Shown in pieces: positions 13,407 to 21,759 of a DNA stretch of 64,000 nucleotides. Position 1 is the stretch's first letter, and every line of letters begins with the position of its first letter. Position numbers and translations under genes: made by a program. Below the pieces are notes generated by a model that saw only the letters and a program-made list of their open reading frames with translations, did not search any database and was not told the origin of the DNA. The DNA comes from CAWIJJ01 sp963836405 (lineage in GTDB: Bacteria; Acidobacteriota; Terriglobia; Bryobacterales; Bryobacteraceae), in contig CAWIJL010000017.1 of NCBI GenBank assembly GCA_963836405.1, positions 1 through 64,000 on the forward strand, read 5' to 3'.

Positions 13407-13425
13407 AGCGCCGGATGAGCTTCCC

Positions 13426-13431
13426 TATAAT
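13426..13431 (+). promoter_or_regulatory. -10 box placed for a leaderless hemQ transcript
   Basis: A perfect TATAAT ends six bases before the hemQ ATG (13438), so transcription would start at or next to the start codon. No good -35 hexamer is found at 16-18 bases. Similar close -10 boxes precede glgA (TACAAT) and the POTRA gene (TAGTAT) in this window. Confidence 0.45.
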
Positions 13432-13437
13432 GAAGTG

Positions 13438-14274
13438 ATGACCCCAGAAACCATCGCTGAAACGGCTCTGCCGGCAGTACCGCTCACCGTGGAAGGCGCC
13501 AGCCTGCTGCACCAGATGATGCGAATTCGCCGGCCGGCGTGGAGGGCCCTCACGCCCGCGCAGAGGGCGGAAATCGTGCACGAAGCGATTCCCGTTCTTT
13601 CAGCGATGGAGCAGCACCAGGAAGGACGCCAGAGCGCCCTCTATTCGCTGCTCGGCCACAAGGGCGACCTGATGCTGATTCACTTCCGCCGGAGTTTCGA
13701 GGAACTGAACCAGGCGGAACGCGAACTCGCTGGCCTGCGGCTGAGCGATTTTCTGGAGCCCACGCATTCCTACCTTTCGATCGTTGAACTGGGCCTGTAC
13801 GAGTCCACGTCGAAGGTGTACAAGGGGCTGGCGGCGAAGGGGGTGGAGCCGCACTCGGATGAGTGGAAGCGCGAAATCGAATCCGTCCTCGACCGCCAGC
13901 GGCAGGCCATGGCGCCGCGCCTGTGGCCGGAGATCCCGCCGGCGAAGTATCTCTGCTTTTACCCGATGGACCGCAAGCGCGGCGAACAGTTGAACTGGTA
14001 CACCGAACCGATGGCGGACCGCGCGCAAATGATGCACGAGCATGGGCTGGTGGGGCGGCGGTATGCGGGGGAGGTCCGGCAGGTGATCAGCGGCTCGATC
14101 GGATTCGACGATTGGGAATGGGGGGTCGACCTGTTCGCCGAAGAGCCGCTCGTATTCAAGAAACTGATCTACGAGATGCGCTTCGACCAGGTGAGCGCCG
14201 TCTACGCGCTTTTCGGCTCGTTTTACGTCGGCATCCGGGTTGCGCCGGCCGATCTCGGCAGCCTGTTCGAATAG
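13438..14274 (+). CDS. hemQ: Coproheme decarboxylase HemQ (chlorite dismutase family)
   Basis: HemQ performs the last step of the coproporphyrin-dependent heme pathway, oxidative decarboxylation of coproheme to heme b. The 278-residue protein has the family signature regions: KYLCFYPMDRKRGEQLNWY in the middle, MMHEHGLVGRRYAGEV and QVISGSIGFDDWEWGVDLF with the proximal His region, and FGSFYVGIRV near the end. The start is the ATG at 13438, where family similarity begins; the frame is open upstream to 13366. It follows fliJ by 31 bases but likely has its own promoter. Confidence 0.9.
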   Translation: MTPETIAETALPAVPLTVEGASLLHQMMRIRRPAWRALTPAQRAEIVHEAIPVLSAMEQHQEGRQSALYSLLGHKGDLMLIHFRRSFEELNQAERELAGLRLSDFLEPTHSYLSIVELGLYESTSKVYKGLAAKGVEPHSDEWKREIESVLDRQRQAMAPRLWPEIPPAKYLCFYPMDRKRGEQLNWYTEPMADRAQMMHEHGLVGRRYAGEVRQVISGSIGFDDWEWGVDLFAEEPLVFKKLIYEMRFDQVSAVYALFGSFYVGIRVAPADLGSLFE

Positions 14275-14784
14275 CTACGGCGTCTTTTGCGAGTGTGCCT
14301 TCCCGCCGAGGTGGCGATAGAAGCCGAGATCGGCGCCTGTCAGCATCTTCACCGCGAACAGGATCTGGCCGGTGTGCATGGAGAAGTGCTCCACCACGTG
14401 ATAAACGGCCTCGAGGACCGAGACGTCGTAGCCCTGAATCACGACGCGGCGCGCGAGTTGCCGTTCCGAGAGCCCTTGTATTACCGCGACGGCCTCCCCG
14501 ACGGTATCGTGCAGACGCCCGCGAAGTTCCGTGGATCCGGGCCCATCCCTGACGGCAAACTCGGCGTCCCGGGTGCGTATATCGGGCGCGCCGCCCACGC
14601 CGGCCACGATCCACTGCCGCACGTTGCCGCAGAGGTGCAGGACGAGATTGCCCACTGCGTTTTCGTGTTCGCCATGCCGGCTCCATACCTGGTCCGGTGA
14701 AAGCGAGTCGAGAGAGGCGGCGATACGGCCCTCCAACTGGCTCAGCTTGGCGGTGGAGTAATCGATAAACAGCCGGTCGAGCAC
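14275..14784 (-). CDS. DinB-like DUF1572 family protein
   Basis: A 169-residue four-helix DinB/DUF1572-type protein, probably a metal-dependent enzyme of the bacillithiol/mycothiol S-transferase-like superfamily. It shows the three spaced histidines expected for the metal: H in NLVLHLCGNVRQW, and two in VEHFSMHTGQILF. I place the start at GTG 14784, one base after the stop of the upstream gene, giving VLDRLFIDYSTAKLSQLEG. The frame upstream of this is a shadow of the histone-like gene. Substrate unknown. Its stop abuts the hemQ stop convergently. Confidence 0.8.
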   Translation of the reverse strand: MLDRLFIDYSTAKLSQLEGRIAASLDSLSPDQVWSRHGEHENAVGNLVLHLCGNVRQWIVAGVGGAPDIRTRDAEFAVRDGPGSTELRGRLHDTVGEAVAVIQGLSERQLARRVVIQGYDVSVLEAVYHVVEHFSMHTGQILFAVKMLTGADLGFYRHLGGKAHSQKTP

Positions 14785-14785
14785 G

Positions 14786-15109
14786 TCAGCTCCGCTTGCG
14801 CGTCGAAGCCTTTTTGGCGGATGTCTTTTTCGCGCCGCTCTTCTTGGCAGCGGACTTCTTCGCGCCGCCCTTCTTCGCGCCGCCTTTCTTAGCCGCACCC
14901 GTTTTCGCAGCACCCTTCTTGGGAGGCACATCCCCGCCGGCGCGCCTCGCTTCACTGAGCCCGATGGCAATGGCCTGCTTCGGATTCTTTACTTTCCGTC
15001 CGCTGCCGCTCTTGAGCTGTCCCTGTTTGTACTCGTGCATCACCTTCCCGACTTTGGCTTGAGTCTTCGACGATGACTTCTTCTTCGTGCCGCTCTTCTT
15101 TGTGGCCAT
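14786..15109 (-). CDS. Histone-like Lys/Ala-rich protein (DUF6496 type)
   Basis: A 107-residue very basic protein. The start ATG at 15109 is preceded by aagggggaat, a good ribosome-binding site. The N-terminal half has the conserved core KVGKVMHEYKQGQLKSGSG, then KNPKQAIAIGLSEARRAGG, a short module found in many small bacterial proteins. The C-terminal half is a run of (G/S)AKK repeats, like eukaryotic H1 tails or Hc1/AlgP-type proteins, so nonspecific DNA binding is likely. A TATACT -10 box lies at 15129-15134. Function is inferred from composition. Confidence 0.8.
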   Translation of the reverse strand: MATKKSGTKKKSSSKTQAKVGKVMHEYKQGQLKSGSGRKVKNPKQAIAIGLSEARRAGGDVPPKKGAAKTGAAKKGGAKKGGAKKSAAKKSGAKKTSAKKASTRKRS

Positions 15110-15203
15110 TTGATTCCCCCTTTTCGAAAGTATATCGATGCACTTGGAAGCGCGCGGGAATGAATCGTACGGTCGGGTATGCTGGAAGCAAGGGGCGTCA
15201 AAT

Positions 15204-16541
15204 TTGCAGCGGGCCATTCACATCATCGGAGGCGGGCTTGCGGGTTGCGAAGCCGCGTGGCAGGCGGCCCGGCGCGGCGCCGGAGCCGTGCTGTACGAGA
15301 TGCGTCCCACGCGCCGGACGCCGGCCCATCAAACGGACCGGCTGGCGGAGTTGGTGTGCAGCAACTCCCTCAAATCCGAATCGGAGAACAGCGCGCCCTG
15401 GCTGTTGAAGCAGGAATTGCGCCGGTTCGGTTCGTTGCTGCTTGACGCGGCGCAAACGGCGCGCGTGCCGGGCGGCCATGCGCTCACTGTGGACCGGGAG
15501 GTATTCGCGCGCGAAGTGACCGCTGCCATTTCGTCCGAGCCGCTCATCGAAATCCGGCGCGAGGAGGTGACCGCGATGCCGGAAGACGGCATCGCGATTG
15601 TGGCCACCGGGCCGCTCACCAGCGATTCGCTGGCGGCCGAAATCGCGCGTCTCACCGGGTCCGGCCGCCTGTTCTTCTACGACAGCATCAGTCCCATCGT
15701 GGACGCCGAAACGGTGGATACCGGGACTGCTTTCTGGGCATCGCGCTACGGCAAATCGACGGACGGCACGGACGATTACCTGAACTGCCCGTTCAATAAA
15801 GAGCAATACGAGCGGTTCGTGGAAGAGCTGCGGCGCGCCGAAAGCGTGTCGTCGCACATCGCGGAGGAGGACACGCCGTTTTTCGAAGCGTGCCTGCCCA
15901 TCGAAGAGCTGGCGCGCCGCGGGAAAGAAACGCTGCGTTTCGGCCCGATGAAGCCCATGGGGCTGGTGGACCCGCGCACCGGACACCGGCCGTGGGCCGT
16001 GGTTCAACTGCGGCAGGAAAACCTGCGCGCCGCGAGCTTCAACCTGGTAGGTTTTCAGAACCACTTGAAGTTCGGCGAGCAGGCGCGCATCCTCCGGCTG
16101 ATTCCGGGGCTCGAGAAGGCCGAGTTTCTGCGCTTCGGACAGATCCACCGCAACACGTACATCAACGCTCCGGCGCTCCTGACACCGACGCTGCAACTGA
16201 AGAGCCGGCCGGAAGTTTTTTTCGCGGGACAGATTTCGGGCGTGGAAGGCTACGTGGAAGCGATCGCCACCGGCCTGCTGGCGGGAGTGAACGCAGCCGC
16301 GCTGGCCACGGGACTGGAGCCGCAGCCGGTCCCGCGCGCGACCGCTCTCGGTTCGCTGTGCCACTACATCTCGGGCGCCGACCCGGCGCATTACCAACCG
16401 GCGAACATCACCTTCGACCTTCTGCCCGCGCTCGACGAGGAGACGAGGCGGCGGCTGCGCCACGACAAGAAAGAGCGTCACGCCGAAGTCTGCCGCCGGG
16501 CCAGGGCCGCGATGGAAGAACACCTGCAAACCAATGCCTGA
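15204..16541 (+). CDS. trmFO: tRNA (uracil-5-)-methyltransferase TrmFO
   Basis: TrmFO is the folate- and FAD-dependent enzyme that makes ribothymidine-54 in the tRNA T-loop. The 445-residue protein starts at TTG 15204 (LQRAIHIIGGGLAGCEAAW) behind aagggg. That fits the family's dinucleotide-binding N-terminus, and the upstream frame is not conserved-looking. Further signatures are CSNSLKSE, GGHALTVDRE, YDSISPIVDAE, FFEACLPIEELARRG and FFAGQISGVEGYVE. It overlaps the recombinase gene by eight bases; a trmFO-xer pairing is common in several phyla. Confidence 0.95.
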   Translation: MQRAIHIIGGGLAGCEAAWQAARRGAGAVLYEMRPTRRTPAHQTDRLAELVCSNSLKSESENSAPWLLKQELRRFGSLLLDAAQTARVPGGHALTVDREVFAREVTAAISSEPLIEIRREEVTAMPEDGIAIVATGPLTSDSLAAEIARLTGSGRLFFYDSISPIVDAETVDTGTAFWASRYGKSTDGTDDYLNCPFNKEQYERFVEELRRAESVSSHIAEEDTPFFEACLPIEELARRGKETLRFGPMKPMGLVDPRTGHRPWAVVQLRQENLRAASFNLVGFQNHLKFGEQARILRLIPGLEKAEFLRFGQIHRNTYINAPALLTPTLQLKSRPEVFFAGQISGVEGYVEAIATGLLAGVNAAALATGLEPQPVPRATALGSLCHYISGADPAHYQPANITFDLLPALDEETRRRLRHDKKERHAEVCRRARAAMEEHLQTNA

Positions 16542-17427
16542 GATCGGGGATCAGATCGGGATGTATCTCGCGGAACTCGCCCGCGGCAACTTCTCGTCCC
16601 ACACGCGGGAAGCCTACCGTTCCGACCTGGCACAGTTTGAGGCGTTCCTTTCGCGGGGAGGCGCGCCACCCGCGATTCGGGACATCGACCTCCTGCTGCT
16701 GCGCGGGTGGCTCGCCGACCTGTACCGGCAAGAGCTCGAGGTCGCTTCAATCCGGCGAAAACTGGCGGCGGTGCGCGGGCTGTTCCGGTTCCTGATGCGG
16801 GAATGCGTGGTGCAGATCAACCCGGCCAAACTTGTGCTCACGCCGAAGTCGCCGAAGCGGCTGCCCGACGTGATGACGGCGGAGCAGGCGAACCGTCTCG
16901 TGGACGGCGTGGGAGGGGGAGCGCTGGAGCGGCCGCATCCTGCCCGCGACCGCGCCCTGTTCGAGCTGTTGTATGGCTGCGGCATTCGGGTCGGCGAACT
17001 GGCGGGGTTGAACCTCGAAGATCTGGATCGCAGCGAAGGCTGGCTGCGGGTACGCGGCAAGGGCAAAAAGGAGCGCCAGGTGCCGGTGCCGGGCAAGGCG
17101 GCCGCGGCGCTCGAACGGTATCTTGCGGAACGGCCGGTGGTGCGCGATCAGAATGCCGTATTTCTCAATCACCGGCGCGGCAGGTTGACCGCGCGCGGCA
17201 TCGGCGGCATCGTGAAACTCTACGCCACGTATCTTTCCGGCGATCCGTCCATCCATCCCCACAGTTTTCGCCACGCCTACGCGACGCACCTGCTGGCGGA
17301 TGGCGCCGACCTCCGTGCGATTCAGGAACTGCTCGGCCACGCCCGGCTCTCCACCACGCAAAAGTACACCCAGGTCTCGCTTACCGACCTGATGGCGGTG
17401 TACGACAAAGCGCATCCCAAGGCGTAA
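16534..17427 (+). CDS. Tyrosine recombinase XerC/XerD family
   Basis: A 297-residue site-specific recombinase with a SAM-like N-terminal core-binding domain. The catalytic domain carries the expected residues: Arg in YGCGIRVGELAGL (about 152), HSFRHAYATH (about 242), LGHARLSTTQKY with the nucleophile Tyr near 277. Likely role is chromosome-dimer resolution at dif. It could be XerC or XerD; position after trmFO favours XerC. No phage or integron context is seen. Confidence 0.9.
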   Translation: MPEIGDQIGMYLAELARGNFSSHTREAYRSDLAQFEAFLSRGGAPPAIRDIDLLLLRGWLADLYRQELEVASIRRKLAAVRGLFRFLMRECVVQINPAKLVLTPKSPKRLPDVMTAEQANRLVDGVGGGALERPHPARDRALFELLYGCGIRVGELAGLNLEDLDRSEGWLRVRGKGKKERQVPVPGKAAAALERYLAERPVVRDQNAVFLNHRRGRLTARGIGGIVKLYATYLSGDPSIHPHSFRHAYATHLLADGADLRAIQELLGHARLSTTQKYTQVSLTDLMAVYDKAHPKA

Positions 17428-17433
17428 GCGCGC

Positions 17434-18798
17434 ATGCGGCCAACGGTGCGATTTACCATGCGGGACCTGTCCAACGAATACGGGCCCATGCTGCGGATGG
17501 CGGCGCCGCTTGCCCTGGCTGAACTCGGCTGGATGGCTATGGGGATTGTGGATGCGATCATGGCGGGGCGGTTGGGCCCCGCAGCAGTGGGCGCGGGCAG
17601 CCTGGGCAACATGATCTTCTACCCGATCGCCGTGAGCGTGACCGGCCTGCTGCTCGGGCTGGATACGCTGGTCGCACAGGCGTTCGGATCGAAGGACGCG
17701 CGCGACTGCCGCCGTTCGCTGGTGAATGGCGTGTGGCTGGGACTCGGACTCTCGCCCGCGGTCGCCGTTCTGATGCTGGCGGCGATTCCGCTGATGCGCC
17801 TCGCGGGCGTCAATCCGCACGTGCTGGCGCTATGCATCCCGTACATTCGCGCGATCGTCTGGGGAGTGGTGCCGCTGATGGTATTCACGGCGTGCCGGCG
17901 GTATTTGCAGGCGGTGAACGTGGTGAAGCCCGTGACCTTCGTCATGATCACGGCGAACCTGATCAACGTTGCGGGCAACTGGGCCCTGATGTTCGGCCAC
18001 TGGGGGATGCCCGCCATGGGGCTTACGGGGTCGGGGTGGTCCACGTCGCTTTCGCGCTGCTACATGATGCTGGTGATGGCGGCGGTGGTGTGGTGGTACG
18101 AACGGCGGAACGGCAGCCTTCTTTTTCACGTGTCGTGGCGTCCGGACGTGGCCCGCATGCGAAGACTGTTGTCGCTGGGGCTTCCGGCTGCGGGACAGAT
18201 GGCTTTCGAGGGAGCGGTGTTCGGCGTGGTGACGGTGCTGGCTGCCAAACTGGACGAGGCGTCGCTGGCGGCGCACAGCGTCGCGGTGATGGTGATCTCC
18301 ACCACGTACATGGTGCCGCTGGGAATCAGTTCAGCGGCGGCGGTGCGGGTGGGGCACGCAGCCGGCCGCAGGGATCCGCGCGGCGTCGCGGCGGCCGGTT
18401 GGGCAGCACTGGCCATTGCGGCGCTGTTCATGGGTGTGGCGGGGATTGCGCTCTGGGTGGTGCCGCGGCTGATCGTGCAGAGCGTTATTGGAGACGCGGC
18501 GGTGATCGCGAAAGGTGCGGTCTTGCTCCGCATCGCCGCGTTCTTCGAGTTGTTCGACGGCCTGCAGGTAGTGGCAACGGGGGCGCTACGGGGCATCGGG
18601 GACACTCGCACGCCCATGTTGGCGCACCTGATCGGCTACTGGGGAATCGGAATGCCGGTGGCGTACGTGCTCTGTTTCCGCGTGGGACTGGGCGCGGCGG
18701 GAATCTGGAGCGGCCTCAGTACGGCGCTCATTCTGATCGGCGGCGTACTGCTGCTGGTCTGGCGGCGCCGTCAGAACGACCAGAGCAGGCTGGCGTAG
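17434..18798 (+). CDS. MATE family multidrug/cation antiporter
   Basis: A 454-residue integral membrane protein with about 12 hydrophobic segments and the duplicated MATE architecture: LALAELGWMAMGIVDAIMAG in the first half, GLPAAGQMAFEGAVFGVVTV in the second. It probably exports organic cations or drugs using Na+ or H+. It starts six bases after the recombinase, and its 3' end overlaps the convergent barrel gene by 28 bases. An alternative start ATG is at 17458. Confidence 0.92.
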   Translation: MRPTVRFTMRDLSNEYGPMLRMAAPLALAELGWMAMGIVDAIMAGRLGPAAVGAGSLGNMIFYPIAVSVTGLLLGLDTLVAQAFGSKDARDCRRSLVNGVWLGLGLSPAVAVLMLAAIPLMRLAGVNPHVLALCIPYIRAIVWGVVPLMVFTACRRYLQAVNVVKPVTFVMITANLINVAGNWALMFGHWGMPAMGLTGSGWSTSLSRCYMMLVMAAVVWWYERRNGSLLFHVSWRPDVARMRRLLSLGLPAAGQMAFEGAVFGVVTVLAAKLDEASLAAHSVAVMVISTTYMVPLGISSAAAVRVGHAAGRRDPRGVAAAGWAALAIAALFMGVAGIALWVVPRLIVQSVIGDAAVIAKGAVLLRIAAFFELFDGLQVVATGALRGIGDTRTPMLAHLIGYWGIGMPVAYVLCFRVGLGAAGIWSGLSTALILIGGVLLLVWRRRQNDQSRLA

Positions 18799-20777
18799 CC
18801 GGTGTGCGCGCGGAAATTCTGGAATTCGGAGAACAGGTGGAACTCCTCGCGGTAGCGATAGAATTGCCAGCCGAGGTTCCATCGCAGCTTGGGCGTGATC
18901 CGTATCGAGAGGCGCGCCAGGGGCGACTGGTACGTCAGCGGGAAGGTCTGCACCGACTGGAGCAGCGCGGCAATGGGGTCGGTGGAAGGGCCAGGCACGG
19001 CGCGCGGCCGGCCGTCACCGATATCCTTGGCGATGTTGTAGCCGAGGAATACATCCGCGCGCCGGTGCACGGAAAACCGCGTACCGAGGGTGGCGGCGTG
19101 CGTGTTGGTGAGGTACAGGGCCGAGTAATCGGTTTGCAACTGCGGACGCGGCCCCTCCGAGGCGAAGAACGCGAGGCTTGACAACGTGTCGATGTGGAGC
19201 TTGGTGTAGCTGGCATCGAGGGAGAAGAAGTCGCGGGGGCTCCAGGAGGCGTTGGCGCTGTAAGCGCGGGTGTGGGAGCTGAACGCGGCGAAGTTGAGCG
19301 GCGAATTGACGTTGTACACCTGGCGGTAGGCGGTGGAAAGCTGGACACGGCGAAGCCGGTAGCCGGCGCGCGCGTCGATGGCGTGGTAATTGCGATCGCC
19401 GACGGAGGTGAACGGACGATCGGCGCGGCCGATTTCGCCCGCTACGTCGATGGTGAACGGCTTCCACGGGCGCACGCGAACGCCCGCCCGGCCGGAATGC
19501 AGCGTGTTTTCGACTTCGGATTCGACGCCGGCGGCGGACACAGGGGGCACCATGACGGAGCGGATGCGGCGATTGGAGAAGCGATATCCGCCATAGAACG
19601 CGATCTTGTTGCCGGCGCGATAATTCAGATCGGTCGAGTTGGCGACGGTACGGATTCCGAGATAGCGAAACGCTACGGTGGTGCCGATGTCGAACCCGCT
19701 CTGGAACTCGGAGATTGTGGAGAGGCCATCGATGCGGTTATTGGTGATGGAAGTGTTGTTCGCCACGGTGAGCCGGTCGCTCGGGAAGAAGCTGAGGTTG
19801 AGGTCGCCCGCCAGCACGGGCCGGCTGGCGCTGCCGGTCACCAGGATGCGGCGGGTGGCGGCGGCGCCGGACGAGTTGAGGCCGGAGGCGAGCTCGTCTT
19901 CGACGAAATTGCGGCGTCCGCCCACGTACGTGAGGCGGGCATTCGCGCTCCAGTATTTGCGCTCGGTGAGAAGATTGCCGAGCCACCCTGGATTGGCGCC
20001 GTGCACCGGGTCGGAACGCCGGAACTGCTGGAGTTGGGAATTGTCGCCGGCGAGATTCGATCCCACCACGCCGGTGGAGGCGTACGGCGTATCGTCCTTG
20101 AAATAATCCCACCGGTGAAGCAGCGTGAACTTGAATCCGGAGAGGTCGGCCGAAGCGCCGAGGCGGTACTCGTTCCATTCGCGACGTACGTCGCGGAAGA
20201 TCGGGAATGCCGCGCCGTTAGGATCGAATTCCTGCGCCGTGCTCAGAGCCGGACCATTTTCCGTGTTGCGGCTGTAGCCGGCGCGGAATTGAAGGCGGGA
20301 GTCGGGAAACAGCGTCACGTCATGATCCTGAAGCCGGCGGCTGGTATCCATAAGGTGGGTACCGGAAGCGACGACGAGACCCGGATTGTAGTATTCATTC
20401 AGCCGCCAGCTCATGTCGTAGCGGTAGAGCCGGTTCTTCTGGATGCGGAGCACGGCGGACTGGTAGGGGTCGTTGCCGAGGCCCGTCGTATTGAGCAGCA
20501 ACTCGTCGAATAATCGACCGTGGCCTTCGCGCGAGTTTACCGTGAGGCTTGTGCCGAGCAGGCGGATGCCGTTGCCGAAGTTGACGATGCTGCGGTACAT
20601 GCCCAAGTCGCCATCGACGGCGCGCCAGCGGTAGCCGGCTTCGAACGACTGCGTGACGTTGTAGTTGCCGGTGTTCTCGCCGCGCGGAGGGCCGACCGGT
20701 TCACCGGTGGGCGCCACAGTCTGCTGCGCGGCCAGCAATCCCGCGAACAGTGTGGGGAGGCAAAGTCGGGTCAGCAT
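18771..20777 (-). CDS. MtrB/PioB-type outer-membrane beta-barrel
   Basis: A 668-residue protein with a signal peptide (MLTRLCLPTLFAGLLAAQQ). The rest is almost entirely alternating polar/aromatic strands ending in a C-terminal aromatic (YASLLWSF), the signature of a large outer-membrane barrel. It begins five bases after a decaheme c-type cytochrome gene, and the ribosome-binding site (aaaggtga) overlaps the cytochrome stop. By that pairing it is most likely the porin sheath of an MtrAB/PioAB/DmsEF-like conduit that passes electrons across the outer membrane. Repeated motifs such as RxGxxYxxxTENGPAL fit that family. No MtrB-type N-terminal CxxC is present. Confidence 0.75.
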   Translation of the reverse strand: MLTRLCLPTLFAGLLAAQQTVAPTGEPVGPPRGENTGNYNVTQSFEAGYRWRAVDGDLGMYRSIVNFGNGIRLLGTSLTVNSREGHGRLFDELLLNTTGLGNDPYQSAVLRIQKNRLYRYDMSWRLNEYYNPGLVVASGTHLMDTSRRLQDHDVTLFPDSRLQFRAGYSRNTENGPALSTAQEFDPNGAAFPIFRDVRREWNEYRLGASADLSGFKFTLLHRWDYFKDDTPYASTGVVGSNLAGDNSQLQQFRRSDPVHGANPGWLGNLLTERKYWSANARLTYVGGRRNFVEDELASGLNSSGAAATRRILVTGSASRPVLAGDLNLSFFPSDRLTVANNTSITNNRIDGLSTISEFQSGFDIGTTVAFRYLGIRTVANSTDLNYRAGNKIAFYGGYRFSNRRIRSVMVPPVSAAGVESEVENTLHSGRAGVRVRPWKPFTIDVAGEIGRADRPFTSVGDRNYHAIDARAGYRLRRVQLSTAYRQVYNVNSPLNFAAFSSHTRAYSANASWSPRDFFSLDASYTKLHIDTLSSLAFFASEGPRPQLQTDYSALYLTNTHAATLGTRFSVHRRADVFLGYNIAKDIGDGRPRAVPGPSTDPIAALLQSVQTFPLTYQSPLARLSIRITPKLRWNLGWQFYRYREEFHLFSEFQNFRAHTGYASLLWSF

Positions 20778-20782
20778 GGCGG

Positions 20783-21718
20783 TCACCTTTTGAAATACTC
20801 GTCGTTGTTCGATCCGTGGATGCGCACATGGCAGGTGGTGCAGCGCTGATATTTCGGATCGAGCAGGTTGTGGCGAGAGGTCTGCAATACAACGCCGTCG
20901 CCGGTAAGCCCGGTGCCTCCGCCGTTGTGGCACTCCAGGCAAAGCGTGAAAACAACCGGCCGCTTCAGCAGCTTTGCGTTCATGGACCCGTGCGGAATGT
21001 GACAGGTTTCGCAGCCTTCCACGCGGACCGGAGCATGTTCGAAAACGAAGGGTCCGCGCTTGTCCACGTGGCATTTGAGGCAGGGCGTTTCGTTGGTGAC
21101 GGCCTGTTCTATCATGCGCGGGCGCTGGCCCATGCTCCAGGTGGGAGCGAAGGCGCCGTGCGGGTTGTGGCAATCGGAACACTGCATGAAGCCCTCGTTC
21201 ACGCGGTGTTTGGAGGGCATGTCGAACTGCGCGCGCACCGGCGCGTGGCAGGTGTAGCAGAGTTCGCGCTGCTGCTTCGCCAGCAGGAATTTCGGGGTGG
21301 CGGGACGGTGGATGGAATGGCACGAAGCGCAGACCACGTCGTTGAGCGTGTGTTCGGAGCGGCGGATGTTGGCGCGGTTCAGGTCGCGCGAATGACACGT
21401 GAGGCAGGTATCGAGGACCTGCTTCGGAGCCATCAGCGAGAACGCCCGCGGGATGGTGTTTTTGCCGCCGCCGGCCTCGACGTGAGCTTTGCCGGGCCCG
21501 TGGCATCCCTCGCAGCCGGTACGTTCGGGGGGCTCCAGGCCGGAGGCGATGCTCTTGAAGTGCGGGTTCTTATGAAAGTTCTGCCAGACGTCGGCGTGGC
21601 AGGTCCGGCACGTGTCGCTGCCGACGAAGCCGGACGTGGAAGCTTGCGGCGCCTGCGCCGAAGCGGTGCAGGCGAGAGCGAAGAGAGGTAGGATTGCCTT
21701 GGCAACCGCGCGTGCCAT
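20783..21718 (-). CDS. Decaheme c-type cytochrome (DmsE/MtrA type)
   Basis: A 311-residue exported multiheme cytochrome. The start chosen is ATG 21718, giving the signal peptide MARAVAKAILPLFALACTASA; the frame extends to 21766. Ten CxxCH heme sites are visible: CRTCH, CEGCH, CLTCH, CASCH, CYTCH, CSDCH, CLKCH, CETCH, CLECH, CTTCH. Extra histidines between them can serve as distal ligands. Ten hemes and this length match the MtrA/DmsE/PioA family, which threads through an outer-membrane barrel. The barrel gene follows directly. No menaquinol oxidase or outer-face cytochrome is present nearby. Confidence 0.92.
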   Translation of the reverse strand: MARAVAKAILPLFALACTASAQAPQASTSGFVGSDTCRTCHADVWQNFHKNPHFKSIASGLEPPERTGCEGCHGPGKAHVEAGGGKNTIPRAFSLMAPKQVLDTCLTCHSRDLNRANIRRSEHTLNDVVCASCHSIHRPATPKFLLAKQQRELCYTCHAPVRAQFDMPSKHRVNEGFMQCSDCHNPHGAFAPTWSMGQRPRMIEQAVTNETPCLKCHVDKRGPFVFEHAPVRVEGCETCHIPHGSMNAKLLKRPVVFTLCLECHNGGGTGLTGDGVVLQTSRHNLLDPKYQRCTTCHVRIHGSNNDEYFKR

Positions 21719-21759
21719 ACTCAATGATGATAACCAGCGCGGAACGGGCAACACAGGCG

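Noticed and set aside
21694..21759. Extended N-terminus for the aminotransferase starting MPWQPRV.
   Set aside because: It overlaps the divergent cytochrome start and has no ribosome-binding site; later ATGs are more plausible.
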